Shown: positions 16,468-24,740, counted from the first letter of the stretch. The stretch is DNA of 30,604 bases from JBHHZJ01 sp046758005 (GCA_046758005.1 JBHHZJ010000031.1:1-30604); one strand, 5' to 3'. Numbers and translations: made by a program. Notes: generated from the sequence alone by a model not told the origin.

Positions 16468-17700
16468 TCAAGCGCCGGCGCGCTCCAGCAACACGTGCAG
16501 GAGCACGTCGCACCCGGCGGCCAGGTCCTCGGGCCTGGCGTTCTCCATCTCGTTGTGGCTGATGCCTTTCTCGCAGGGCACGAAGATCATGCCGGCCGGC
16601 ATCGCCCGCGCCAGGTTGCAGGCGTCGTGTCCGGCGCCGGAATGGATGTCCCGGTGCGCGATGCCCAATCGCTCCGCGGCCCGGCGCACCGCGGCGATGC
16701 AGCCCTCGTCGAAGGCGACCGAGGGGCGCTCGCTGGTCTGCTCGAAGGCGATCGCCAGTCCCGCCTCGGCGGCGATGCGCCCGCACTCCGCCTGCATGTC
16801 CTCGGCCAACGCGGCCAGCGTGGCGTCGTCCGGGTGCCGGCTGTCGATGGTGAAGACGGCCCCGCCGGGGACCGTGTTCGGCGAGTTGGGCCGCACCTGC
16901 AGCGCGCCGACGGTGACCACGGGGACCGGCTCGTGCCGGAAGGCGGCGCGGTTGAGCGCGTCGATCATCCGCGCCGCGCCGAGCAAGGCATCCTTGCGCC
17001 GGTCCATGGGCAGGGTCCCGGCGTGGCCTTCCTCGCCCTCCACGCCGACCCGGAAGCAGCGCTGCCCCTGGGCGCCGAGCACCACGCCGACCGTCTTGCC
17101 CTCGGCCTCCAGGATCGGTCCTTGCTCGATGTGCGCCTCGAAATAGGCCTCGACCGGAGTGCCGCCGACCGGCTCGGGGCCGGCGTAACCGATGCGCGCA
17201 AGCTCCTCGCCGATGGTGCGCCCGTCCGCGTCGGCGCACGCCAGCCCGTCCTCGAGCGCGTACAGGCCGGCGAAGACGCCGGAGGCGAGCATCCCGGCGC
17301 GGAAGCGGGCTCCCTCCTCGTCGGTCCAAACGACCACGTCGATTGGCCGCCGGGTCGCCAGCCCGGCGTCGTCGAGCGCGCGCACCACTTCGAGCCCGGC
17401 GAGCACGCCGTAAATGCCATCGAACTTGCCGCCGAGCGGCTGAGTATCGAGGTGGCTGCCGGTCAGCACGGGCGCCAGGCCGTTGTCCGCGCCGGCGCGC
17501 CGGGCGAAGATGTTGCCCATGCGGTCGACGCGCACCGTGCAGCCGGCGGCCTCGCACCAGTGCACGAACAGGTCCCGGGCCTGCCGGTCGAGGTCGGTGA
17601 GCGCGAGGCGCCCGACTCCTCCCCCCGGGGTCGCGCCGATCCGCCCCATCTCCATCAGGCTGTCCCACAGCCGCGCGCCGTTCACCCTCACCGCGTCCAT
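16468..17700 (-). CDS. M20-family hydantoinase/carbamoylase or allantoate amidohydrolase-type hydrolase
   Basis: The 410-residue metal enzyme should hydrolyse an N-carbamoyl or ureido group, releasing ammonia and CO2, or a related amide. Metal-binding residues are visible: His83 and Asp85 (GSHLDTQPLGGKFDG), Asp94, Glu129 (WTDEEGARF), His190 (AHIEQGP) and His382 (GISHNE). The dimer/lid region includes QGQRCFRVGVEGEEGHAGTLPM. Length is normal. GGGAGGG lies 5 bases before the ATG at 17700. A longer open frame to 18081 runs antisense to the amidohydrolase and was rejected. It diverges from the amidohydrolase gene across 200 bases or less. Family members act on allantoate, N-carbamoyl amino acids or beta-ureidopropionate; the sequence does not decide which. 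Confidence 0.9.
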   Translation of the reverse strand: MDAVRVNGARLWDSLMEMGRIGATPGGGVGRLALTDLDRQARDLFVHWCEAAGCTVRVDRMGNIFARRAGADNGLAPVLTGSHLDTQPLGGKFDGIYGVLAGLEVVRALDDAGLATRRPIDVVVWTDEEGARFRAGMLASGVFAGLYALEDGLACADADGRTIGEELARIGYAGPEPVGGTPVEAYFEAHIEQGPILEAEGKTVGVVLGAQGQRCFRVGVEGEEGHAGTLPMDRRKDALLGAARMIDALNRAAFRHEPVPVVTVGALQVRPNSPNTVPGGAVFTIDSRHPDDATLAALAEDMQAECGRIAAEAGLAIAFEQTSERPSVAFDEGCIAAVRRAAERLGIAHRDIHSGAGHDACNLARAMPAGMIFVPCEKGISHNEMENARPEDLAAGCDVLLHVLLERAGA

Positions 17701-17902
17701 CGGGCCCTCCCGCGTCGTTCCTTGCCGGCCGGCCGCAGCCGGCCCCTCCGCTAGCCTATCGGCGCCCCCGGCCCCTGGCGAGCGTCCACCGGCCACGGCG
17801 CTTGCCCGCCGGTCGAGCGCCCGGCTAGTCTCATGACAATCAAAACCAATCCTGCCGAGGGAGGCGGCGACGGCGGAGTCCGTTCTGTTCCGAAACGCGA
17901 CC

Positions 17903-19102
17903 GTGCTGGACACGGCCGCGGGCGAGCTCGTCCCCGACCGGCACGTCCTGGTCGCGGGCGACCGCATCCGCGAGGTCGCCGAGCGTCCGCTCGCCGCCGG
18001 CGAGGCCGCGGTCGTCGACCTGCGCGGCCGGGTCCTCATGCCCGGGCTGTGCGACGGCCACGTCCACGTCACCGCCGCCACGGCGAACCTGGCGGCCCTG
18101 CGCCACTGGTCGCCGTTCTACCTCTCGGCGCGCGCGTCGGCGATTCTTCGCGCGATGCTGATGCGCGGCTTCACCACCGTGCGCGACGCCGGCGGGGCGG
18201 ACTTCGGCCTCGCCGAGGCGGTCGCCGAGGACCTCATCGTCGGCCCGCGCATCCTGTTCTGCGGCAAGGCCCTGTCGCAGACCGGCGGCCACGGCGACAT
18301 GCGCCCACGCGGCGAGAACGCCCTGGACGACTGTTTCTGCTTCGCCGGGCTCGGCCGGGTCTGCGACGGGGTCGCGGAGGTGCGCCGCGCCGCCCGCGAC
18401 GAGATCCGCAGGGGCGCGACCCACCTCAAGCTCATGGTCTCGGGCGGGGTGGCCTCGCCCACCGACCGGATCGGCAACACGCAGTTCGCCGTGGAGGAGA
18501 TCGCCGCCGCGGTCGAGGAAGCCGAGGCCGCCGAGATCTACGTCATGGCCCACGCCTACACGGCGCGGGCCGTCGCCCGGGCGGTCGCGCAGGGCGTCCG
18601 CTCGATCGAGCACGGCAACATGATCGACGAGCCGACCGCCGACCTGATGGTCGAGAAGGGCGCCTACCTGGTGCCGACGCTCTCGACCTATGCCGCGCTG
18701 TCCAGGGAAGGCCTCGAGGCCGGCATGCCCCCCGACCAGCACGCCAAGCTGGGCGTCGTGATCGAGGCCGGCATGCGCGGGCTGGAGCTTGCCCATCGCC
18801 GCGGGGTCAAGCTGGTCTACGGGACCGACCTGCTCGGCGACCTGCACCGGCATCAGTCCGGCGAGTTCTCGATCCGGGCCGAGGTGCAGAAGCCGGCCGA
18901 GATCATCCGCTCCGCGACCGTGACCGCGGCCGAGTGCTTCCGGATGGCGGGCGAGATCGGCGTCGTCGCGCCGGGCGCCCGGGCCGACCTGCTGGTTGTG
19001 GACGGCAACCCGCTGGACGACCTCGGGCGGCTCCAGGATCAGGGCCGGCACCTCCTGGCGATCATGAAGGACGGCAAGTTCTACAAGAACGAGCTGAACT
19101 AG
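17903..19102 (+). CDS. Metal-dependent amidohydrolase (imidazolonepropionase/prolidase-like group)
   Basis: Counted from the GTG at 17903, this 399-residue enzyme has a TIM-barrel metal site: His53 and His55 (GLCDGHVHV), carboxylated Lys176 (HLKLMVSGGVASP), His217 (MAHAYT), His237 (SIEHGN) and Asp309 (YGTDLLGD). Close relatives hydrolyse imidazolonepropionate, acyl-prolines or similar cyclic amides; the substrate here is unknown. The GTG lacks a Shine-Dalgarno and would remove the first beta strand. In-frame upstream codons (17870-17902) encode a family-like start, AESVLFRNATV, but contain no ATG, GTG or TTG. Candidate non-standard starts are the ACG at 17870, 5 bases after GGGAGG, or the CTG at 17885, 6 bases after GGAG. 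Divergent from the M20 hydrolase gene. Confidence 0.88.
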   Translation: MLDTAAGELVPDRHVLVAGDRIREVAERPLAAGEAAVVDLRGRVLMPGLCDGHVHVTAATANLAALRHWSPFYLSARASAILRAMLMRGFTTVRDAGGADFGLAEAVAEDLIVGPRILFCGKALSQTGGHGDMRPRGENALDDCFCFAGLGRVCDGVAEVRRAARDEIRRGATHLKLMVSGGVASPTDRIGNTQFAVEEIAAAVEEAEAAEIYVMAHAYTARAVARAVAQGVRSIEHGNMIDEPTADLMVEKGAYLVPTLSTYAALSREGLEAGMPPDQHAKLGVVIEAGMRGLELAHRRGVKLVYGTDLLGDLHRHQSGEFSIRAEVQKPAEIIRSATVTAAECFRMAGEIGVVAPGARADLLVVDGNPLDDLGRLQDQGRHLLAIMKDGKFYKNELN

Positions 19103-19104
19103 AC

Positions 19105-19122
19105 GCCGCCGGCGCGGGCGGC
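19105..19122 (+). terminator. Weak terminator-like hairpin after amidohydrolase
   Basis: GCCGCC and GGCGGC flank six bases just after the stop at 19102, extended by one C-G pair. No T tract follows, so this is only a possible termination signal. Confidence 0.25.
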
Positions 19123-19142
19123 GGCCGACCGTCCCTGCCAAG

Positions 19143-19165
19143 AATCGGGACATGGCGTCGCGGTT
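19143..19165 (+). promoter_or_regulatory. Degenerate copy of the IclR-type palindrome upstream of iclR-like gene
   Basis: The core TCGGGACATGGCGTC matches TCGGAACATGGTGTC of the site at 20402-20422 at 13 of 15 positions. It stands about 105 bases before the regulator's start. This would fit autoregulation. Confidence 0.4.
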
Positions 19166-19268
19166 TGTTGCTCTTGCCCCATTCCGCCGCTCCGGTATCC
19201 TAAACGCACGGACCCGGCGCGCCGCCTCTCCCGCTGACGCGGCGGCCGGACCCCCGCGTGGACAGGCG

Positions 19269-20057
19269 ATGCAAGGCAACGCGCAGAAAAGCTCCGCCCT
19301 GGAGAAGGCGGTGACGATCCTCGAGGCCGTGGTCGGCGAGGCCCGGCCGCTCGGCCTGCCGGACCTCACCGCCCAGGTCGGCCTGCCCAAGCAGACCGTC
19401 CACCGCGTGGTGCGCCAGCTCGAGGCGAACGGCCTGCTGCGCCGCGACGCCGCGCGCGACCGCTACGCCATCGGGCCGCGCATGAACCGCCTGGCGCTGG
19501 ACACCCTCTACGCCTCCTGCCAGGCGGCGCCGACCCGCGCGATCCTGCAGGAGCTTGTCGCCACCATCGGCGAGACGTGCAACGTCGGCATGCTCGACGG
19601 CCACGAGGTCGTCTACATCGACCGGGTCGAGTGCGACTGGCCGCTGCGCGTCCGGCTTCAGGCCGGCAGCCGGGTGCCGGTGCATTGCACCGCCATCGGC
19701 AAGCTGCTGCTCGCGCACCTGCCGAGAAAGGCGCGCCGCCGGTGGCTCGCCGCCGCGGCGCTGCCCCGCTACACCGACAACACCATCACCGATCCGGGGC
19801 AATTCGAGACGGAACTGGCCCGCATCCTTGCCCAGGGCTACTCGACCAACGACGAGGAATTCGCGCTCGGCCTGATCGCCGTGGCCGTGCCGATCCGCGA
19901 GCGCGGCGGCCGGGTGCTCGCGGCGCTGGCGGTCCACGCCCCGACGCCGCGCCTGAGCGTCGAAGCGGCGTGCGCCCACCTGCCCACCCTGCGCGCGGCC
20001 GCGCAACGCCTCGGCGAGGCGCTGGAGCCGGACGGAAGCGCGCCGGACGAGCCGTGA
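19269..20057 (+). CDS. IclR-family transcriptional regulator
   Basis: The 262-residue regulator has an N-terminal winged helix-turn-helix (residues about 10-70; LGLPDLTAQVGLPKQTVHRVV) and a C-terminal IclR effector-binding domain with GETCNVGMLDGHEVVYIDRV, PVHCTAIGKLLLAHLP, GYSTNDEEFALGL and AVAVPI. These regulators usually respond to small acids. I chose the ATG at 19269, where the usual SSALEKAVTILE start follows; an in-frame ATG at 19152 would add 39 unrelated residues. It probably controls the dehydrogenase/CoA ligase operon 576 bases downstream and itself, judging from the palindromes at 20402-20422 and 19143-19165. Confidence 0.92.
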   Translation: MQGNAQKSSALEKAVTILEAVVGEARPLGLPDLTAQVGLPKQTVHRVVRQLEANGLLRRDAARDRYAIGPRMNRLALDTLYASCQAAPTRAILQELVATIGETCNVGMLDGHEVVYIDRVECDWPLRVRLQAGSRVPVHCTAIGKLLLAHLPRKARRRWLAAAALPRYTDNTITDPGQFETELARILAQGYSTNDEEFALGLIAVAVPIRERGGRVLAALAVHAPTPRLSVEAACAHLPTLRAAAQRLGEALEPDGSAPDEP

Positions 20058-20139
20058 CGCGTTCGCTCCGGCTCGGTCCGGTCTCGGCGGCCCGGCGCGC
20101 TCGAACGCCGCGGGCCCCTGAAAACGAATCCGCCGCCGA

Positions 20140-20340
20140 ATGACACCGGATCGGTCGGCCAAGGCGCAAACGTTCCACGAGCTTCACCTGCGCCCCGGCA
20201 TTTTTCTGATGCCCAATGCCTGGAACGCGGGCAGTGCGCGGATGCTGGCCGCCGCCGGCTTTCCCGTCATCGGAACCACGAGCGCGGGGATCGCCTATTC
20301 GCTCGGCGTGCCCGACGACGCCGGGCGGGTCAGCCGCGCC
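20140..20340 (+). pseudogene. Truncated isocitrate lyase/PEP mutase-family remnant
   Basis: About 67 residues match the N-terminus of this superfamily: FHELHLRPGIFLMPNAWNAG, ARMLAAAGFPVIGTTSAGIA and GVPDDAGRVSR. After about 20340 the homology stops; the frame runs on to 20499 through unrelated residues. The family is normally about 250-290 residues, and the catalytic loop and metal-binding Asp residues are missing, so this cannot be an active enzyme. The break is followed directly by the promoter region of the SauS-like gene, suggesting a deletion joined the two. Confidence 0.75.
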
Positions 20341-20401
20341 CAAGGACACGGCACCCGCCCGGCCGACATTGTGCTTGACACCTCGGTACAGCTTGGAAAA
20401 A

Positions 20402-20422
20402 TTCGGAACATGGTGTCCCGAA
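20402..20422 (+). promoter_or_regulatory. Palindromic operator upstream of SauS-like operon, probably for IclR
   Basis: TTCGGAACA, then TGG, then TGTCCCGAA form an inverted repeat with one mismatch. It sits about 212 bases before the dehydrogenase start, in a locally AT-rich stretch (AAATATAACAAAAAG follows). A related word precedes the IclR gene, which supports a shared regulator. Confidence 0.55.
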
Positions 20423-20554
20423 ATATAACAAAAAGATCGCCCACGGACGCGCTGTTGCGTCATTTCGCCGCCGCGCCGGGTCATGGCCCGGCCGCGTGAC
20501 CCCGACGAGGGGTCCAGGAAACGAGCAGACCACAAGCGACGGGGAGGAAACGAC

Positions 20555-20608
20555 ATGTGGAAGCGGACACCTTCGGGCCTGCCGGCCGCGGGCGTCCTGG
20601 CCGGCTGA
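20555..20608 (+). CDS. Possible 17-codon leader peptide
   Basis: MWKRTPSGLPAAGVLAG is preceded by GGGGAGGAAACGAC, a strong Shine-Dalgarno with good spacing. The stop lies 25 bases before the dehydrogenase start, which has its own AGGAAGGAGG. It could be a translated leader or the relic of a deleted gene's start. I recognise no homology; short length makes chance possible. Confidence 0.35.
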   Translation: MWKRTPSGLPAAGVLAG

Positions 20609-20633
20609 GCCGACGACGAGAGGAAGGAGGGTC

Positions 20634-22073
20634 ATGACACGGCACGCAGTCAAAACCGAAACCCCCGCGCCCGAGGCCGGCGCGGCGCAGGCGGTGGCGG
20701 CCGAGCTGGTCGGCCGCGCGCGCGCGGCGATGGCGGCATTCCTGGGGTCCGATCAGGACCGGGTGGACGAGGCGGTGCGCGCGCTCGCCTGGTCGATCTA
20801 CAAGCCCGAGCACGCGCGCGAGCTGGCCGAGCGCGCGGTCGCCGACACGGGCCTCGGCAACGTCGCGGACAAGATCGTCAAGAACCAGCGCAAGACCTTC
20901 GGCGCGCTGCGCGACCTTTTGCGCGTGCGCACGGTCGGCGTGATCGAGGAGGATCGCGCGCGCGGCCTGGCGCTCTATGCCAAGCCGGTCGGCGTGGTCG
21001 CCGCGATCACGCCCTCGACCAACCCGGCGGCGACCCCGATCAACAAGGCGATGTTCGCCGTCAAGGGCCGCAACGCGATCGTGATCGCGCCCTCCCCGGC
21101 CGGCTGGGCGACGACCGCGCGCACGGTCGAGCTGGCGCGCGCCGAGCTGGACAAGGTCGGCCATCCGGCGGACCTGGTGCAGGTGCTGCCCAAGCCCGTG
21201 ACCCGGGAGGCGACCGCGGCCCTCATGCGCGCCGCCGATCTGGTCGTGTGCACGGGCAGCCAGAACAACGTGCGCGCCGCCTATTCCAGCGGTACCCCGG
21301 CCATTGGCGTGGGTGTGGGCAACGTGCCGGTCATCATCGATGCCGGCGCGGATCTGGCCGGCGCGGCGGCCAAGATCCGCCAGTCCAAGATTTTCGACAA
21401 CGCGACCTCGTGTTCCTCGGAGAACGCCGTGGTGATCCTGGACGAGGTCTACGACGCCGCGCTCGGCGCGCTGAAGGACGCGGGCGGCTACCTGGCGGAC
21501 GCCGAGGAGCGCGGCCGCATCGCCAAGGCGATGTGGGTGAACGGCAGGCTCGACCGCGGCCTCATCGCCAAGGACGCGGCCGTGTTCGCCCAAGGCGCCG
21601 GCCTGCCGTCCGCGGCCGGGCGGGCGCGATTCTTCATGGTCGAGGAGACCGGGGTCGGGCCGGATCATCCCTTCTCGGGCGAGAAGCTGTCGCTCGTGCT
21701 CGCCGTCTACCGGGCAAGGGACTTCGCGGACGCGAAGCGGATCGTGCGCGCGATCCTCGACCACCAGGGCGCCGGCCACTCGGTCGGCATCCACACCGCC
21801 GACATGGACCACGCGCGAGAACTGGCCGAACAGATCGACGTGGTGCGCGTGCTGGTCAACCAGGCGCACGCCTTCGGCAACGGCGGTTCGTTCGACAACG
21901 GGCTGAACTTCACCCTGTCCATGGGCTGCGGCACCTGGGGCGGCAACTCGATCTCCGAGAACCTGAACTGGCGCCACTTCATCAACGTCACGCACCTGGT
22001 GACGACGATCCCGGAGGACCGGCCGTCCGAGGAGCAGTTGTTCGGCCCGCACTGGGCCAAGGTTGGAAAGTGA
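20634..22073 (+). CDS. sauS: Acylating aldehyde dehydrogenase, sulfoacetaldehyde type (SauS-like)
   Basis: The 479-residue CoA-dependent dehydrogenase interconverts an aldehyde and its acyl-CoA using NAD(P). Its catalytic Cys260 lies in DNATSCSSENAVVILDEVY. The nucleotide-binding part includes PVGVVAAITPSTNPAATPINKAMFAVKGRN, broken here into blocks at about 118-147, and GVGVGNVPVIID. GSFDNGLNFTLSMGCGTWGGNS near the C-terminus is typical of the sulfoacetaldehyde/acetaldehyde acylating group. SauS makes sulfoacetaldehyde from sulfoacetyl-CoA. Here the two following genes would supply the CoA ester by an NDP-forming ligase, as described for sulfoacetate use in Bilophila, or run in reverse to conserve ATP. 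Substrate is inferred. AGGAAGGAGG precedes the ATG. Confidence 0.85.
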   Translation: MTRHAVKTETPAPEAGAAQAVAAELVGRARAAMAAFLGSDQDRVDEAVRALAWSIYKPEHARELAERAVADTGLGNVADKIVKNQRKTFGALRDLLRVRTVGVIEEDRARGLALYAKPVGVVAAITPSTNPAATPINKAMFAVKGRNAIVIAPSPAGWATTARTVELARAELDKVGHPADLVQVLPKPVTREATAALMRAADLVVCTGSQNNVRAAYSSGTPAIGVGVGNVPVIIDAGADLAGAAAKIRQSKIFDNATSCSSENAVVILDEVYDAALGALKDAGGYLADAEERGRIAKAMWVNGRLDRGLIAKDAAVFAQGAGLPSAAGRARFFMVEETGVGPDHPFSGEKLSLVLAVYRARDFADAKRIVRAILDHQGAGHSVGIHTADMDHARELAEQIDVVRVLVNQAHAFGNGGSFDNGLNFTLSMGCGTWGGNSISENLNWRHFINVTHLVTTIPEDRPSEEQLFGPHWAKVGK

Positions 22074-22077
22074 GCCT

Positions 22078-23214
22078 GTGAACTTCGAGGAGCACGCGGC
22101 CAAGCCCCTGCTCGCCGCGGCGGGGATCGCGACGCCGCGCGGCGAGGTGGCCGCCAATCCGCGGGAGGCCGAAGGCATCGCCCGGCGGCTCGGCCCGTGC
22201 GTGGTCAAGGCGCAGGTGCCGGCGGGCAGGCGCGGCAAGGCCGGCGGCATCAGGTCGGCGGCGACGCCCGAGGAGGCCGTCCGGGCCGCCGACGCGATCC
22301 TGGGCACGGAAATCGGCGGCCACCGGGTGGGCCGCGTGCTGGTCGAGGCGCGGGTCGGCATCGAGGCCGAATACTACGCCGCGGTGCTCAACGACCCGGC
22401 GAGCAAGGGGCCGCTCGTCCTGTTCTCCGCCGCCGGCGGCATGGAGGTCGAGGACCTGGCGGAATCGCGCCCGGACACGCTCCTGCGCCTGCCGGTCGAT
22501 ATCCGGCTCGGCCCGGACCGGCGCGCGCTCGAGGCGGCCCTGTCGCGCCTCGGGCTGGTGGAGACCACGGCGGCGGTCACGGACGTCCTGATGCGCCTCT
22601 ACGACGTCTATGCCGGCAACGACGCCGAGTTGGTCGAGGTCAACCCGCTCGCGCGCACGCCCGAGGGCAAGCTGGTCGCGCTCGACTGCAAGTTCGTGCT
22701 GGACGATTCGGCGATCCCCCGTCGCGGGGACCTCGCCGCGCGCGGCTGTCCCGAGCCGCTCACCGGCCTCGAGGCCCGGGCGCACGAGGTGGGCCTGCGC
22801 TACATCGCGCTGGACGGCCCGGTCGGCATCCTGGCCAACGGCGCGGGGCTGACCATGACCACCATGGACGCGGTGCGCCATTACGGCGGCGCGCCGGCCA
22901 ACTTCCTGGAGATCGGCGGCGACGCCTACACCAAGGGCACGGCGGCGCTCAAGCTGGTGCTCGCCAACCCCGACGTGAGGAGCCTGCTGGTCAACTTCTG
23001 CGGCGCGTTCGCCCGCACCGACGTGATGACCGAGGGCATCCTCGACGCCTGGATGGAACTGAAGCCCACGCTGCCCGTGTTCTTCTCGATCCACGGCACC
23101 GGCGAGGACGAGGCGGCGGCCATGGTGTGCGCGCGCTTGGGCCTGGAGCCCTTCGACCTGATGGACGACGCGGTCAAGGCGGCGATCGCGGCGGCGACCG
23201 GGGCGGGGCGATGA
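22078..23214 (+). CDS. NDP-forming acyl-CoA ligase, beta (ATP-grasp) subunit
   Basis: The 378-residue subunit resembles succinyl-CoA synthetase beta. Residues 1-210 are the ATP-grasp domain (VVKAQVPAGRRGKAGGI with the nucleotide-binding Lys, and metal-binding Glu187/Asn189 in VEVNPLAR). The remainder is the ligase CoA-binding domain (GLTMTTMDAVRHYGG, ANFLEIGGDA). It should work with the following subunit on sulfoacetate or a related acid. I took the GTG at 22078 (MNFEEHAAKPLLAAAGI), 4 bases after the dehydrogenase stop, with GGAAAGTGAG before it. A TTG at 22063 would overlap the dehydrogenase. Its stop overlaps the alpha gene start. Confidence 0.9.
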   Translation: MNFEEHAAKPLLAAAGIATPRGEVAANPREAEGIARRLGPCVVKAQVPAGRRGKAGGIRSAATPEEAVRAADAILGTEIGGHRVGRVLVEARVGIEAEYYAAVLNDPASKGPLVLFSAAGGMEVEDLAESRPDTLLRLPVDIRLGPDRRALEAALSRLGLVETTAAVTDVLMRLYDVYAGNDAELVEVNPLARTPEGKLVALDCKFVLDDSAIPRRGDLAARGCPEPLTGLEARAHEVGLRYIALDGPVGILANGAGLTMTTMDAVRHYGGAPANFLEIGGDAYTKGTAALKLVLANPDVRSLLVNFCGAFARTDVMTEGILDAWMELKPTLPVFFSIHGTGEDEAAAMVCARLGLEPFDLMDDAVKAAIAAATGAGR

Positions 23215-24080
23215 TCGTGCACGGCGGCGAGCGGGTGCTCGTTCAGGGGATCACCGGGCGCCAGGGCACGTTCTGGACCGAGCGGATGCGCGCGTACGGC
23301 ACGCGCGTGGTCGGCGGGGTCAACCCGAAGAAGAGCGGCGTCACGCACTGCGGCGTGCCGGTCTACGCCACGGCGCGCAAGGCCATGGACGAGTCGCCGT
23401 TCGAGGTCTCGGTCCTGTTCATCCCGCCGCTCGGCGTCAAGGCCGCGGCGCTGGACGCGATCGTGGCGGGCGCACGCAAGCTGGTCGTGCTGACCGAGCA
23501 CGTGCCGGTGCAGGACGTGATGTACGTGCTGGCCGCGGCGCGCGAGGCGGGCGCCCGGGTCCTCGGGCCCAACACCGCCGGCGCGGTGACGCCGGGGGAA
23601 TGCTTCGTCGGCTTCATGCCGGCCTTCAACCCGCGCGTCTTCAAGCCCGGCCGGGTCGGCGTGATCTCGCGCAGCGGCAGCCTCGGCGCGCTCGTCTGCC
23701 TCAACCTGGTGCGCGGCGGCTTCGGCATCTCCGCCTTCGTCGGCATAGGCGGCGACCCGATCCTCGGCACGACGGCCAGGGAGGCGCTCGTCGAGCTCGA
23801 CCGCGACGACGGCACCGATGCGGTCGCCATCGTCGGCGAGATCGGCGGCGCGATGGAGGAGGAGGCCGCCGGCTACGTCAAGGGCATGACCAAGCCCGTG
23901 GTCGCCTTCATCGCCGGCGCCGCCGCCCCGCCCGGCAGGCGCATGGGCCACGCCGGCGCGATCGTCATGGGCGGCAAGGGCACCTACGCCTCCAAGCGCG
24001 CCGCGCTCGAGGCCGCCGGCGCCACGGTGCTCGACACGCCCTCGGAGGTGGCCAAGGCCCTCGCCGCGCGGCTGGGGTGA
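23211..24080 (+). CDS. NDP-forming acyl-CoA ligase, alpha (CoA-binding) subunit
   Basis: The 289-residue subunit has the CoA-binding Rossmann region (QGITGRQGTFWTERMRAYG, GGVNPKK) and the phosphohistidine loop RRMGHAGAI with His247, equivalent to His246 of E. coli SucD. GPNTAGAVTPGE and SRSGSLG are typical. The ATG overlaps the beta gene stop (ATGA). No TCA-cycle genes are nearby, and the dehydrogenase upstream suggests a substrate other than succinate. Confidence 0.92.
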   Translation: MIVHGGERVLVQGITGRQGTFWTERMRAYGTRVVGGVNPKKSGVTHCGVPVYATARKAMDESPFEVSVLFIPPLGVKAAALDAIVAGARKLVVLTEHVPVQDVMYVLAAAREAGARVLGPNTAGAVTPGECFVGFMPAFNPRVFKPGRVGVISRSGSLGALVCLNLVRGGFGISAFVGIGGDPILGTTAREALVELDRDDGTDAVAIVGEIGGAMEEEAAGYVKGMTKPVVAFIAGAAAPPGRRMGHAGAIVMGGKGTYASKRAALEAAGATVLDTPSEVAKALAARLG

Positions 24081-24192
24081 ACGGCCGGCTCCGTCGAGAC
24101 GTTATCGAGACGCTTCCCGAGGGGATGTTTCGGCGCGTGATGCACGTATAGTAGCCGAGATCGCAAGGCTGTTCGCCGCGCGCGGGTATCCG

Positions 24193-24699
24193 ATGATGAG
24201 CGCAGTACCGGGACGGTTTTTCCGAAACGTCTGCCTCGGCGCGGCCCTTTGGCTCGCCGTGTCGAGCGCGGCGCCGGCGCTCGCCGACGCGGGCCGGCTG
24301 GCCTTCGTGCAGGACGACGGCACGCTCAAGATCGGGACCCGGATCGTCCGGCTCTACGGCATCTACATCCCGCCGACCGAACGCATCTGCCGGACGTTCC
24401 TGCAGCCCGTGCGCTGCGCCCCGCGCGCCGCCCTGGAACTGGACCGCAAGATACACGGCTTGGTGTTCTGCGATCGGGTCGGCGGCCACCGCGACGGCAG
24501 CGTGAGCGCGGTGTGCCGTGTGCGGACCGACGACCCGACCTATGGGCCGCGCGAGGACCTGGCCGCCTTCCTGTTGCGCCAGGGCTGGGCCGTCGCCGTG
24601 CCCGGCGCGCCGTTCGCGTACCACACCTTCGAGAGGATCGCGCGGGTCCACCGGCGCGGCATCTGGGGCTTCCAGGCCGACAGCGTCCGGGTTCCCTGA
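24193..24699 (+). CDS. Secreted staphylococcal-nuclease-like protein
   Basis: The 168-residue protein has a signal peptide (to about ALADA, residue 32) and an OB-fold resembling SNase-type nucleases: VRLYGIYIPP, ICRTFLQPVRCAPRAALELD, DGSVSAVCRV, and LRQGWAVAVPGAPFAYH. The four cysteines (two disulfides possible) and the pattern fit the proteobacterial thermonuclease-like secreted proteins, several of which lack the full catalytic Arg-Glu-Arg set. I cannot confirm all three residues here, so enzyme activity is uncertain. Either of two adjacent ATG codons (24193 or 24196) may start it. It appears transcribed alone. Confidence 0.7.
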   Translation: MMSAVPGRFFRNVCLGAALWLAVSSAAPALADAGRLAFVQDDGTLKIGTRIVRLYGIYIPPTERICRTFLQPVRCAPRAALELDRKIHGLVFCDRVGGHRDGSVSAVCRVRTDDPTYGPREDLAAFLLRQGWAVAVPGAPFAYHTFERIARVHRRGIWGFQADSVRVP

Positions 24700-24740
24700 C
24701 CGCGCCTCGTCTTGCGGAAAGGGGCGAGACGCGCTACCCA

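Noticed and set aside
24249..24740. Long N-terminal extension of the GGT gene
   Set aside because: This part overlaps the SNase-like gene in another frame and is low in recognisable residues; GGT homology starts after 24741.
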